A stretch of DNA of 64,000 nt from Chitinophaga solisilvae (GTDB taxonomy: Bacteria; Bacteroidota; Bacteroidia; Chitinophagales; Chitinophagaceae): positions 496,001 to 560,000 of the forward strand of contig NZ_JAABOK010000003.1 of assembly GCF_009928525.1 (NCBI RefSeq). The letters run 5' to 3'. The notes beneath the pieces are model-generated. The model worked only from the letters and a program-made list of their open reading frames with translations. It had not been told where the DNA came from and did no database searches. The translations under genes and the position numbers were made by a program. Positions 1 through 10,300 of this stretch are shown one piece after another; within the stretch, counting starts at the first letter, position 1; each line of letters opens with the position of its first letter.

Positions 1-2
1 GT

Positions 3-578
3 GGAACCGGTGCTGCGCCGCTGCGTTTGCTGACATATGCAGATGTACTTTACATTAAGGCGGAGCTGCAGAATGCGGGGATAGTAGCCGGCGATGCGCG
101 GGCAACGCTGCAGCAGGCGCTGGATGCTTCTTTTGCACAGGTCGATTTTGTGGTGAATCTGGCGAAGGGGTCGCAGAATATTCCGGCGCTGGCAGGAACG
201 GCCTCAGCAACCGGTTATATCAACAGTATAATGGCTTATTATGACAGTCGTCCTACGGCAGCGGCTAAGCTGGAAGTAATCATGACAGAGAAGTGGATAC
301 AAAGTTTTGGTTTCAGTGGTGATCAGTATAGTGATTACCGTCGTACCGGTTATCCGGTGCTGTTTGATCCCAATAATGCAGCGCAGGCGCCGGGAGGGTT
401 CTTTCAGCCGCCACTTACCGGAGATCCGTCTCTGGGCGGGCCGCAGCCGGCAGTAAAGGTGATATTGGGAAGACGGTATCCGTTATCGTTGCCGTGGCCT
501 ACCAATGAACTGAACGTAAATCCTAATGCACCAGCGCAGAAAGCGCCGGATACATCTCCGGTATTCTGGGATAAATAG
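3..578 (+). CDS. SusD/RagB-family outer-membrane lipoprotein, C-terminal part (5' end outside window)
   Basis: The reading frame is open from base 3 and the start lies before the window, so only the last 191 residues are seen. The SusD signature is the helical stretch LTYADVLYIKAELQ followed by the end motif YSDYRRTGYPVLF, which matches the SusD/RagB-like 2 subfamily and closely resembles the same region of the complete SusD at 5181. SusD proteins sit on the outer surface as the substrate-binding lid of a SusC transporter. The N-terminal lipobox cannot be seen. The next gene is a lipoprotein 32 bases downstream, so this is the tail of a third uptake operon. The substrate cannot be predicted. 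Confidence 0.9.
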   Translation, partial: GTGAAPLRLLTYADVLYIKAELQNAGIVAGDARATLQQALDASFAQVDFVVNLAKGSQNIPALAGTASATGYINSIMAYYDSRPTAAAKLEVIMTEKWIQSFGFSGDQYSDYRRTGYPVLFDPNNAAQAPGGFFQPPLTGDPSLGGPQPAVKVILGRRYPLSLPWPTNELNVNPNAPAQKAPDTSPVFWDK

Positions 579-610
579 AATCAGCATTAAGCCATTAAAA
601 AAATGAATGT

Positions 611-1504
611 ATGAAGACGTTAAAAAGCTTATTTATCATATTCACAGGGTTATGTATTTTTTATGCGTGTCGTAAGAATGATAACCCCAAGCTGCCGGAT
701 GGTATTTCCAAAGGAGTGCTGCCGGTACTGACGCAGGATGATGGCGGGGATGTTGTTATTCAGCTGGGTCAGAATTTTAAAACCAGTTTTACGGTAGGGC
801 TGTATTTTCCTGAGGCTCCCAAGCCGCAGAAGATGGATATAGTAGTCAGAATGAACGACGGTTTTACGCTGGTGAGAACGTTGCAATCCAATATTACTTC
901 TTTCCCTGCCAAGATCAATGTTACAGGAGCACAGCTGGCGCAGCTGTTTAACCTGGATGTAGCAGATATTCCTGCAGACACAAAATTCGAAATAAGGGCC
1001 AATATCACCAACAGTGAGGGAAAGGTATTACCCGGGTTTAATTATGGCATAAATGGCGCCGATACGTTCGATATAGCGCCATACGGCACCGACCCGCAGA
1101 CCAATCCGGGCGCTAATATCAGTATGGTGTATCAGAAGGTATGTCCTTTGTTCATGAAGGATTTTGTAGCCAGCGGTACGCTGCAGGTGAAGGATCCTGG
1201 TTTTGCAAAGGCTACCTATACGGTGAAGGCAGCGCTGGATCCTGCGGATACATCAGTATTGATTTTAACCGACTGGCAGCAGGTACCTGGCGCGGTGATA
1301 AAGGTAAAGGCGGATGTGCAGCAGCTGACAGCGGCAGTAGCATCGCAGACGTATGCCAACAGTATTCCGGGGTATACCGGTACCAAATGGACGGTAAAGG
1401 GTGCGGGTGATTTTGCTACCTGTGATAAGGCTATTTCACTGAAGCTGACGAATAGTTCTGCGGAGAAGGGATATGGGCAGACGGATGTGACGATTACACC
1501 TTAA
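611..1504 (+). CDS. Putative surface lipoprotein linked to a SusCD locus
   Basis: A protein of 297 residues with a short signal peptide ending in the lipobox-like IFYAC (Cys about residue 20), so it is probably lipidated and exported. The rest is rich in beta-strand-like and Asp/Gly/Asn/Thr segments without catalytic motifs. I do not recognise a specific family. Its position directly behind a SusD gene (32 bases) suggests an accessory glycan- or ligand-binding lipoprotein of the SusE/SusF kind, which is inference from context only. A hairpin terminator follows about 30 bases after its stop, so it is the last gene of its operon. Confidence 0.75.
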   Translation: MKTLKSLFIIFTGLCIFYACRKNDNPKLPDGISKGVLPVLTQDDGGDVVIQLGQNFKTSFTVGLYFPEAPKPQKMDIVVRMNDGFTLVRTLQSNITSFPAKINVTGAQLAQLFNLDVADIPADTKFEIRANITNSEGKVLPGFNYGINGADTFDIAPYGTDPQTNPGANISMVYQKVCPLFMKDFVASGTLQVKDPGFAKATYTVKAALDPADTSVLILTDWQQVPGAVIKVKADVQQLTAAVASQTYANSIPGYTGTKWTVKGAGDFATCDKAISLKLTNSSAEKGYGQTDVTITP

Positions 1505-1534
1505 CTAACGTCATCGCATATACTATCAGATAAT

Positions 1535-1574
1535 GATCAGGCTGGTTCCGCAAGGTGCCGGCCTGATCGCTTTT
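1535..1574 (+). terminator. Rho-independent terminator after the first uptake operon
   Basis: GATCAGGC-TGG pairs with CCG-GCCTGATC (11 bp with one G-T wobble) around a 12-base loop and is followed by GCTTTT. It lies 30 bases after the lipoprotein stop, ending the partial operon. Confidence 0.75.
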
Positions 1575-1932
1575 ATGAACTTATCTAGCGTGTAATTACG
1601 TAATCTTGTCTATATAAAAATATTACACAAACGGTGCAGGGAATTATTTTTTAATTTTCCTATATTGCATTCGCTATTTAAACAATATTTAACAAAGTAT
1701 CAAAATCTGAATCAATAAACAACTGATGTTCCGTCCCCGGCTTGTTATGTTTTGCTTATGACTGTGCGTTTGTTTTACTTACTGTAAGAAACAGGACCTG
1801 ATGCCAATAAGGTTTCTCATCGACAGTATACCTGTGATTCGTTAGTTTTCCCGGCTGCCCGGCACGGCGGAGTGTTCATTAATCCATGTGTGTTTTAGGT
1901 TAACTGTGTAATAAATCAAATCTAAGTTGCTT
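1575..1932 (+). promoter_or_regulatory. Leader region of the first complete SusCD operon, with an upstream mini-ORF
   Basis: This 358-base stretch has no gene of usual size. It holds TTTTGCTTATGA at about 1751-1761, which opens a nine-codon ORF (MTVRLFYLL, 1758-1787, TAA stop). The susC start 175 bases downstream has nearly the same context (TTGCTTATGA). The same GCTTATGA-plus-mini-ORF pattern recurs upstream of the second susC at 7383. No clear -33/-7 pair was found here, and the AT-rich stretch at 1610-1700 is a candidate promoter area only. Confidence 0.5.
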
Positions 1933-4900
1933 ATGAAAAGAGGACTACTCTTATGGCTGTTCGTTGCCATCAGCGTCATGCAGACGTTTGCGCAAACACG
2001 GACAATTAAAGGTAAGGTTACCGATTCCAAGGACGGTAGCGCGTTACCCGGGGTTACCGTTTCCATTAAAGGTACTTCAACAGGAACCGTTACGGGGCAC
2101 GACGGTGGCTACAAACTGGATGCTCCTGCCAATGCTACGCTTGTATTTTCCTTTGTAGGTTACCTGTCTTCTAATGCTCCTGCGAACAAGGAAGTAATCA
2201 ACATTCAGCTGAGTGCAGATAGTAAGCAACTGAGTGAGTATGTAGTAACTGCGTTGGGTGTAACCCGCGAAAAGAAAGCGCTGGGTTATGCAGTAGGTAC
2301 CATTAAATCAGATGAGCTGGTACGCGCGGCTAACCCCAACCTGGCTACGGCTATTCAGGGTAAGGTATCCGGTGTGGAAGTAAGACCTTCCAGCGGTATG
2401 CCTGGTGCGTCTGCACAGATCCTGATCCGTGGTGCACGTTTCTTTGATAGCAACAACACACCACTGTATGTAGTGGACGGTATGCCTATCAACAGTAACT
2501 CTGACTACGTAGTAGGTGGTAATGGTGTTACAGGTACAGACTTTGCCGGTCGTTCCATCGATATCGATCCTAATGATATCGAGTCTATGAGCGTACTGAA
2601 AGGCCAGGCTGCATCTGCATTGTATGGTATGCGCGCTTCCAATGGTGTTATCATGATCACCACCAAAAGCGGAAAAAATAACGCTAAGGGTAAACCGGTA
2701 ATTTCAGTTTCAACTAACTATCAACAGGATCAGATTTCCAGACTGCCTAAAGTGCAGAACACTTTTGCACAGGGACAGGTTGATGGAAATGGTAAACCTA
2801 CCTATACCAACGTTGGTTCACTGGCTTTCGGACCTGAAATCAGTACACTGCCCAACGACCCGAAATTTGGAGGTAACGTTCCAAACGCCTTTAACAATAA
2901 TAATCCTACTGATGCTACCAAAGGCCGCTACTGGAGCCCTCAGCATCAGGCATGGCTGTTACCTCAGGCACATAACAATGCTAAAGAATTCTTTGAGAAC
3001 GGATCTACTACAAACCTCTCTCTGAATATGTCTCAGGCATTTAATGCTGGTAACTATTCCTTTGGTTTCGGTACTACCAATCAGAAAGGTATTGTACCTG
3101 TTACCGGTATGAAACGTAGCAATGCGAAATTTGCCGGTAGCTTTGATGTAAGCCCGAAAGTTAAAGTAGGAACCAGCCTGAATCTCTCTACAGTTAAAAT
3201 TGACAAGCTCCCTACAGGTAACAACAGTATTCTGTTCGAAATATACGGAGCCCCTGCCAGCGTGGATATGAAAGGTATGCCTTATGGCGAACCATTGAAC
3301 CCTTATCAGCAGATTTCTTATCGTGCAGGTAGCTTCGATAACCCATACTGGTCTAATGCTCATAACAGCTTCAGCGAAAGAACAAGACGTTTCTTCGGTA
3401 ATGCATTTGTAAACTATGAGCCTATCAAGGATCTGAACATCCGTTATCAGTTAGGTACAGATATTTATACCACTGACATGGAAGAAATTTATGAAATGGG
3501 GTCTGCGCCAACAGGTGGTTCTACTGTTCCTGGTGATGGTGAGTATCCTTCTCAGGATCTGCCAAGCGGAGGTAATATCATTAACAGATCAATGATGAAC
3601 CGCACCTTTAACTCCCTGTTAAACATCACGTACTTCAAAAAACTCAGCGACCAGTTTAACCTGAATGCTATGTTGGGTAATGAGGTAAATGATAATACCA
3701 GCAGATTTATCAGAGGTGAAGGCAGTGAATTTATTATTGGCGGTTATCACAATATGGCTAACACCTCTGTACAGACTACTTCTGAAACTAAATTCAACGA
3801 CAGAAGAGTTGGATTCTTCGGAAGTGTTGGTCTGGACTGGAATAAAATGTTATACTTAAACGTGTCTGCACGTAACGAGTATGTTTCTACTATGCCAAGC
3901 GCTAACAGATCATTCTTCTACCCATCAGCCTCTCTCGCCTGGGTAGCGAGCGAATTACCTGTACTGCGTGACAAAGATATCTTTGCGAAATTCCGTGCAT
4001 CCATTGCACAAGTGGGTTCTGCCGGTACCTACAAACAGCGCGTATATGTTACGCACTCTTCCGGTGGCGGCTTCCTGACTGATGGTATATCCTTCCCATT
4101 CAATGATGTAGTAGGATACAGACCAGAAGGAACACTCTATGATCCGAATCTCAGACCTCAGAATACAAAATCTGTTGAATTTGGTGCTGAACTTGGATTC
4201 ATAAAAAATCGTATCAGCCTGGAGTATACTTACACCAGACAGAATACTATTGATCAGATTTTCAGAATTCCATTGGCTGGTTCAACAGGTTATGCTGCTG
4301 TTGTTAAGAACGGCGGACAGATGCTGAGCAATGTACATGAAGTTTCTCTGAAACTGATTCCAGTAAGAACGAAGGACTTCGAATGGACTGTTGGTGCATC
4401 TTATACCAAAATCAAGAACGACGTAAAATCTCTCGCTCCTGGTGTTGAAAGCATCTATCTGGGTGGATTTACTACTCCGCAGGTTCGTGCCGCTATCGGA
4501 TATACTTATCCAGCTATCTACGGCAGCACATTTGCCCGTACGAAAGAAGGTAAACTCATTCTTGATGGTAATGGTATTCCTATTGCAGGTCCTGAAGCAG
4601 TTATTGGTACTGTTACGCCTGATTTCCTGGCAGACTTCAATACAGCATTCAGATACAAGTTCCTCCGCCTGAGTGCCCTGCTGGCATGGAAGAGTGGTGG
4701 ACAGATGTACAGTGGCGCTAACAGGCTGATGGATCTGTATGGTGCTTCTGAAAGAACTATGGAGCGTACTGGTGATAAATTATACGAAGGTGTAAGTGCT
4801 GCTACTGTTAAACCTGATAACACAGGTGGTGAGCCCAATACAAAACATATCAATACTATTGCAGGATTCCAGACACTGTACAATACACTGGGTAACATTG

Positions 4901-5166
4901 CAGAAGCGCATATCTATAATACCTCTTTCCTGAAACTGAGAGAAGTTGCTTTAGGTATAGATCTGCCTAAAGAAATCCTTCGTCGTACCAAAGTGATTAA
5001 ATCCGCTACACTTAATATCTCTGCACGTAACATTTTGCTGTGGACAGAATTACCAAACTTTGATCCTGAATCTTCTCAGGGTAATGGTAATATGCAGGGT
5101 GGTTTCGACTATATGTCACTGCCACAAACCCGTAGTTTTGGTGCTGGTCTTAACCTTACTTTTTAA
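1933..5166 (+). CDS. SusC/RagA-family TonB-linked outer-membrane transporter
   Basis: A protein of 1077 residues. It has a signal peptide (MKRGLLLWLFVAISVMQTFAQ), then a CarboxypepD_reg-like domain (about residues 22-100, with GKVTDSKDGSALPGVTV), a plug domain (about 110-240, with IRGARF, PLYVVDGMPI and the SusC signature ALYGMRASNGVIMITTK), and a long beta-barrel ending in a C-terminal aromatic residue (NLTF). It forms the TonB-dependent pore for a nutrient bound by its SusD partner, which starts 14 bases downstream. A TTG lies two codons earlier, but the ATG at 1933 gives the normal signal peptide. The signal peptide and first domain are nearly the same as in the SusC at 7383. The substrate is unknown, since no glycan enzyme lies nearby. 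Confidence 0.97.
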   Translation: MKRGLLLWLFVAISVMQTFAQTRTIKGKVTDSKDGSALPGVTVSIKGTSTGTVTGHDGGYKLDAPANATLVFSFVGYLSSNAPANKEVINIQLSADSKQLSEYVVTALGVTREKKALGYAVGTIKSDELVRAANPNLATAIQGKVSGVEVRPSSGMPGASAQILIRGARFFDSNNTPLYVVDGMPINSNSDYVVGGNGVTGTDFAGRSIDIDPNDIESMSVLKGQAASALYGMRASNGVIMITTKSGKNNAKGKPVISVSTNYQQDQISRLPKVQNTFAQGQVDGNGKPTYTNVGSLAFGPEISTLPNDPKFGGNVPNAFNNNNPTDATKGRYWSPQHQAWLLPQAHNNAKEFFENGSTTNLSLNMSQAFNAGNYSFGFGTTNQKGIVPVTGMKRSNAKFAGSFDVSPKVKVGTSLNLSTVKIDKLPTGNNSILFEIYGAPASVDMKGMPYGEPLNPYQQISYRAGSFDNPYWSNAHNSFSERTRRFFGNAFVNYEPIKDLNIRYQLGTDIYTTDMEEIYEMGSAPTGGSTVPGDGEYPSQDLPSGGNIINRSMMNRTFNSLLNITYFKKLSDQFNLNAMLGNEVNDNTSRFIRGEGSEFIIGGYHNMANTSVQTTSETKFNDRRVGFFGSVGLDWNKMLYLNVSARNEYVSTMPSANRSFFYPSASLAWVASELPVLRDKDIFAKFRASIAQVGSAGTYKQRVYVTHSSGGGFLTDGISFPFNDVVGYRPEGTLYDPNLRPQNTKSVEFGAELGFIKNRISLEYTYTRQNTIDQIFRIPLAGSTGYAAVVKNGGQMLSNVHEVSLKLIPVRTKDFEWTVGASYTKIKNDVKSLAPGVESIYLGGFTTPQVRAAIGYTYPAIYGSTFARTKEGKLILDGNGIPIAGPEAVIGTVTPDFLADFNTAFRYKFLRLSALLAWKSGGQMYSGANRLMDLYGASERTMERTGDKLYEGVSAATVKPDNTGGEPNTKHINTIAGFQTLYNTLGNIAEAHIYNTSFLKLREVALGIDLPKEILRRTKVIKSATLNISARNILLWTELPNFDPESSQGNGNMQGGFDYMSLPQTRSFGAGLNLTF

Positions 5167-5180
5167 TTTGTAAAAGCTGA

Positions 5181-6632
5181 ATGATTATGAAACGTTGGAA
5201 ATATATAGCCGGAGCATTTATTGCATTCTCTCTGACGGCTTGTTCAAATAAAATAATGGATGACATCAATGAGAATCTGAATGATCCGAAAGATGTTACC
5301 GCTATCAATGAATTACCTAGCGTACTCGTAGAAACAGCAGTAGGTACCGCAGGTACTGATATTGCATGGTATGCTTCCGTTTTCATTGAGCATAACGTAG
5401 GTACCTGGGGCCAGATGCAGGATGCAGATACCCGTGTTGGTGTTACCTCTTCCTCACTCGGAAATAATAACTGGAACTCTGCGTATGACAACCTGATGAT
5501 CCTGGCGGACATGATTAAAAAATGTTCTCCGAGCGGAACAGAGCCAAAGAATGCTGCTGTTTTAGGTATGGCACAGGTATTAATGGCCTATAACCTTGCT
5601 GTTGTTACAGACGTATGGGGACAGGTTCCTTATTCTGAAGCATTGAGAGGACTTGAAATTCCTCAGCCTAAGTATGATAAACAACAGGATATCTATAAGA
5701 AAGTCATCCTTCCATTACTGGATCAGGCAATTGCAAACTTTGCCAAGCCAGTATCCGGTGATATCGAACAAGGTCTTGCAACCAAAGATCTGCTGTTTCA
5801 CGGCGATATTGACTTGTGGACTAAATCTGCATGGAGCCTGAAAGCCCGTTATAACCTGCACCTGATCAATGTTGACCCTGCATCTGCCGATGCAGCAGCA
5901 GCAGCAATTGAGAAAGGCTTTGCTTCTACAGATGATGGCATGGTTTTCAGAGTATATAACTCGTCTGCTATCGGACAGAATCCCTGGTTCCAGTTCGCTG
6001 TAGACAGAAACCTGCTTTGCGCCGGTAAAACCCTGTATGATCTCATGATGGCACGTCAGGACCCACGTGTGTCAGCCTACTTTACGCTCCTGAACGGAGT
6101 TGTAAAGCCTGCTCCGAGCGGCACTGCCACAACTGGTCAGGCAAACTACTCACAGTCCAAGTTCTCCAACAGGAAAACTCCTGCTACTTCAGCATTGGAA
6201 CCTACTCCATTAATGACTTATCATGAACTGAAGTTTATTGAAGCTGAACTGTTGGCTAAAAAAGGTGCTGACTTTAAACCAGCATTAAAAGCTGCTGTAG
6301 TAGCAGGTTTTGAATATCATAAACTTACAGGCGGTGAAGCATATTTTGATAGTCATGTATTACCACTGTTAGGTAACGTTGTAGCAGATAATGTCAAAGA
6401 AATTATCACGCAGAAGTATATCGCCTTCTATGAAGCGGAATCTATTGAAGCGTATAATGACTATCGCAGAACAGGATATCCTCAGATGCAGAACCCTAAG
6501 AATATTGATGCAGCTTATGGTTTTGTACAAAGACTCCCTTATCCAACCAGCGAAGAAAGCGCCAACAGTCAGAATATGCCTAAAATCAGCGTGTTCAAAG
6601 ACAAAATCTGGTGGGCTGGTGGTAAAGAATAG
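5181..6632 (+). CDS. SusD/RagB-like 2 family outer-membrane lipoprotein
   Basis: A protein of 483 residues. The signal peptide ends in a lipobox (SLTAC, Cys about residue 21), so it is a lipoprotein held on the cell surface. The helical repeat core has ALRGLEIPQPKYD in the middle and YNDYRRTGYP near the C-terminus, typical of the SusD-like 2 branch rather than classical SusD. It binds substrate and closes over the SusC barrel encoded just upstream. Two ATGs lie two codons apart (5181 and 5187), and either gives a usable signal peptide. A strong terminator follows 29 bases after the stop, so the operon is just susC-susD. Confidence 0.95.
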   Translation: MIMKRWKYIAGAFIAFSLTACSNKIMDDINENLNDPKDVTAINELPSVLVETAVGTAGTDIAWYASVFIEHNVGTWGQMQDADTRVGVTSSSLGNNNWNSAYDNLMILADMIKKCSPSGTEPKNAAVLGMAQVLMAYNLAVVTDVWGQVPYSEALRGLEIPQPKYDKQQDIYKKVILPLLDQAIANFAKPVSGDIEQGLATKDLLFHGDIDLWTKSAWSLKARYNLHLINVDPASADAAAAAIEKGFASTDDGMVFRVYNSSAIGQNPWFQFAVDRNLLCAGKTLYDLMMARQDPRVSAYFTLLNGVVKPAPSGTATTGQANYSQSKFSNRKTPATSALEPTPLMTYHELKFIEAELLAKKGADFKPALKAAVVAGFEYHKLTGGEAYFDSHVLPLLGNVVADNVKEIITQKYIAFYEAESIEAYNDYRRTGYPQMQNPKNIDAAYGFVQRLPYPTSEESANSQNMPKISVFKDKIWWAGGKE

Positions 6633-6660
6633 CAATGTTTAATTACCAGATAACTGAAAA

Positions 6661-6696
6661 CAAAGGGCTGCCCTCGGGCGGCCCTTTGCTTTTTTA
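6661..6696 (+). terminator. Rho-independent terminator after the susC-susD pair
   Basis: AAAGGGCTGCC pairs with GGCGGCCCTTT over 11 bp (one wobble) around the tetraloop CTCG and is followed by GCTTTTTTA. It cleanly ends the first SusCD operon before the long leader of the second. Confidence 0.95.
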
Positions 6697-6715
6697 TCAC
6701 ATGAAGATGTTACTG

Positions 6716-6745
6716 TTTGTTTTTCTCGTTTTTTGATTATATTTG
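6716..6745 (+). promoter_or_regulatory. Predicted promoter of the second SusCD operon
   Basis: TTTG (6716-6719), an 18-base spacer and TATATTTG (6738-6745) match the Bacteroidota consensus TTTG-N19-21-TAnnTTTG, with a spacer one base short. It lies just after the previous terminator. If used, it gives a 5' leader of about 630 bases before the susC start at 7383. Confidence 0.6.
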
Positions 6746-6752
6746 TTCCCAT

Positions 6753-6767
6753 CGTGAAATTATCACG
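6753..6767. promoter_or_regulatory. Palindrome at the predicted transcription start, possible operator
   Basis: CGTGA-AATTA-TCACG is a perfect inverted repeat with 5-base arms that begins 8 bases after the predicted -7 box. Its place at the expected start point suits a repressor site or a 5' RNA hairpin. No regulator gene lies in the neighbourhood. Confidence 0.4.
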
Positions 6768-6861
6768 TACCGAAATCAGAATCATTTTAAGTTTTCAACT
6801 GAACAACAAAGTTTTTTCAAGGATAGTTTTTGCTTATTAAAGAGAGGTATCAGGAAACGAA

Positions 6862-7382
6862 TTTGCTTATGAAAGATGTGGTCAGCCTACTTTCTCCGTT
6901 TTCCTTTTCATTTTCTCACACCTGATTATGCCATAAGAAATATTTTTTCTGAAATCATAGAGGGAGATTTTAAGATTAACGTTGTATATATACTACAGTG
7001 TGCCCGGTAGCTTATTGCTTCCTGAAACACTGTGCAGAAGCACGTTTGATTTAACTGTATATCGCTTATGAGGGGAATCGTTTTGTAGATGTAGCATCAA
7101 CAGTATGACGCCCTATCGTCATATGCTTATTTTTCGTTTATTCATTACCGTTATACTGCAGCTGAAATGCTGGTGGCAATATCATGCCTGCATGCTCCTG
7201 CAGTGACACAACTGATCTAACTTGAATCGCTTATGAGGTAGTTTTTTAGAAGCAGCATCAGGTGTATGACGCCAGTGGTCATCATACCTTACTTTTCGTT
7301 TATTCATCATTGTTATACTGAAGCAGGAATGCTAACAGCATTGCTATGCCTGTAACGTTTATTTTTCAAATCAAAATCGCTT
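6862..7382 (+). repeat. Degenerate tandem leader repeats, each opening with GCTTATGA, before susC
   Basis: Units begin at 6862 (TTTGCTTATGAA), 7061 (ATCGCTTATGAG) and 7226 (ATCGCTTATGAG). The real gene start has the same context at 7376 (ATCGCTTATGAA). The steps are 199, 165 and 150 bases. Units 7061 and 7226 also share, in order, an AGCATCA block, GTATGACGCC, CGTTTATTCAT, GTTATACTG and ATGCCTG. Each GCTTATG opens a short ORF: 18 codons (6869-6925), 6 codons MRGIVL (7068-7088) and MR (7233-7241). A hairpin lies at the same place in both later units (TATGACG/CGTCATA at 7104-7123, ATGAC/GTCAT at 7266-7282). Confidence 0.75.
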
Positions 7383-10300
7383 ATGAAGAAAGGATTGCTC
7401 CTCTGGCTATTCGCAGCCATCAGTGCTTTGCAGGCGCTGGGACAAACACGCACCATTACCGGTAAGGTAACGGATGCAAAAGATGGTAGCCCGCTTCCCG
7501 GGGTTACTGTTAAGGTAGTTGGCACCCCTAATGGCACCATGACCATCGCCAACGGTGAATTTAAACTGAATGTAGCCGACAAGGCATCATCACTCGAATT
7601 TTCTTTTGTAGGTTATGCCGCACAGACCGTAGGCATTACCGGTAAAACAACTGTGAACGTTAAACTGGAACTGGATCAGAAAGGTCTGAGCGAAGTAGTG
7701 GTAGTAGGTTACGGTACCGTTGAACGTAAAAATATCACGGCTTCAGTAGCCAGTATTAAAGGCGCCGACCTCAAAAACGTTGCCTCTCCCAGTATCGACC
7801 GCCAGCTGGCAGGTCAGGTAGCGGGTGTACAGGCAACTGTTTCCAGCGGTATGCTCGGCCAGCCTGCCCGCATTCGTATCCGCGGTACAAACAGTATCAC
7901 CAGCGGCGCAGATCCGCTGTATGTTATTGATGGAGTACCTTACATCGCCGGTAACCAGAGCGGCGCTACTCCAAACAACCCGTTGGGCGATATCAACCCG
8001 AATGATATCGAAAGCATGGAAGTACTGAAAGATGGCGCTGCTACTGCTATCTATGGCTCCCGCGCTTCCAATGGCGTTATCCTCGTAACTACCAAAAGAG
8101 GTAAATCCGGTAAGCCACGCGTAAGCTATGATGCCTGGTTTGCTTCTGCCTCTCCTTCCAAACGTCTGGACCTCCTGAATGCGGAAGAATTTGTTATGAT
8201 TGCCAACGAGAAGAAACTCAACTTCGATAAGGCAGATAAAAAACTGGCCAACTTAACACCCAACCCTGATGGCGGATTTTATGATACCGACTGGTGGAAA
8301 ATTGTAACCAGAACAGGTTTTCAGCAGAATCATGCCCTGTCCCTCAGCGGCGCAACCGACCAGACCAACTACTATCTCTCCGTTGGCTATGCCGATATGA
8401 AAGGTATCCTGGTAGGTAACGATCAGAAAAAATATCAGGCCCGCATGAAAATTGAACAGAAGGCTTTTGATGTGATAACCGTAGGCGTTAACATGGGCGT
8501 TTCCCATGTAACCAACAATGGTCTGAATACCAGCCAGTCCGGTTTATCCAGCAATCTGACGAACTCCATGCGTGCCTTACCTAACGTTCCTGCACAATGG
8601 AATGACGGGAAATATAACCTGAGCCTGACCAACACCCTGGGTAGCGGTGCAAACCTGGATGTAATCGGTGATAACTATCCTAACATCAAATACGTACTGG
8701 ATCACAATATTTATCGCAACCAGAATCTGAACCTCACCGGTAACGCTTTCGCAAACGCAAAAATCCTGAAGGATTTTGACCTGAGAACACAAATCGGTAT
8801 TAACTACCTCAACGGAGAGGACTATGTTTACTGGAACCCGGTACACGGCGATGGCCGCAGTACCAACGGTTACCTGTATCAGCAGTCAATACCCAGCTTC
8901 CGTTACAACTGGGTGAACACACTGAGCTATAACAAAACTTTCGGCGCCCACAATATCAACGCAGTTGTTGGTATTGAAAACCAGAAAACAAGAGAGAGAA
9001 GTTACTATGGTCAGGGTACCAACCTGTCCAGTATCTACTTCGCTCCCAATGGCCTGATCGATAACAGCTTCAGTACTTTCGTTTCCGGTGGTAACATTGT
9101 AGAACGCGCCTTCCAGTCTTATTTTGCCAGAGCAAACTACGGCTACAAAGAACGCTACCTGCTTTCGGCAACATTGCGCAGAGACGCTATTTCATCCCTG
9201 CCTATCGGCAAACAGAATGTTACACTGCCGGGCGTATCCCTTGCATGGCGCGCTTCTCAGGAAGATTTCTTCCAGAACTCAGGTATTGCCAATGTCATCA
9301 GCAACCTGAAAGTACGTGGCGGCTGGGCTAAAGTAGGTAACGTGGAAATCGGCGCCTATCCTTATGCCGGCAGCTATAAACCCGTACTGTACGGCTCCAT
9401 GCTGGGGCTTGCCTTCAACCAGATCTACAATCCGAATCTGACTTTTGAAACAAGTAAGAAAACAAATATAGGTATCGATGTGAGCTTCCTGAAAGACAGG
9501 ATTACCCTCACGGCAGACTACTTCAAAAATGATATCGATAATATGATCCTGGCTTCCCCGCTGCCTCCTTCCTTAGGTGTGCCTGCTGTGGGTAAACCAA
9601 ACGTATTCTATTCCAACGTGGGTAAAATGTATAACAAAGGATGGGAGTTTACTGTGAACAGCACTAACCTGGAAACAAAAGACCTGAGCTGGACTACCTC
9701 CTTCAACATCTCCTTTATCAAAAACCGCATTACTGCCCTGGTAGATAATGCCGATATCAACTACGTGTATAACATTGCCAGAGTTGGAGAATCCATCGGC
9801 GCTTTCTATGGTTTTGAATATGCCGGCGTAAACCCTGCCAACGGTAATCCGCTGTGGGTAAGAGGTGACGGAAGCATTATCCAGGGTTACCAGGGTGATA
9901 AACAAGATAAGAAAAGCGGGTTGTACTATGCTTACAATCCTGACAAGCCAGATGATCTGAGCCAGCAGGTACCTGCACTCTCTGCTTCCAAAGACAAGAA
10001 AATCCTGGGTCAGGCAACACCTACCTACTATGGTGGTCTGAACAATACCGTTACCTATAAAGGATTCGATTTTAACATCTTCCTCTCCTTCTCCGGTGGT
10101 AACAAGGTATACAACGTAACCCGCCAGGAAGCACTGAACAATCAGAAATTCCAGAACAACGGAAGAGAAATCCTGAACAGATGGACTACTCCCGGTCAGG
10201 TAACCGACGTGCCTAAACTGTATGCCGGTTCTGATAACTTCATGTTGCAGAATGGTAACCTGAACAGCCGTTTCCTGGAAGATGGCAGCTTTATCCGTGC

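Noticed and set aside
1141..1410. Plus-strand ORF of 89 codons inside the first lipoprotein gene
   Set aside because: Alternate frame of the gene at 611, without independent support.
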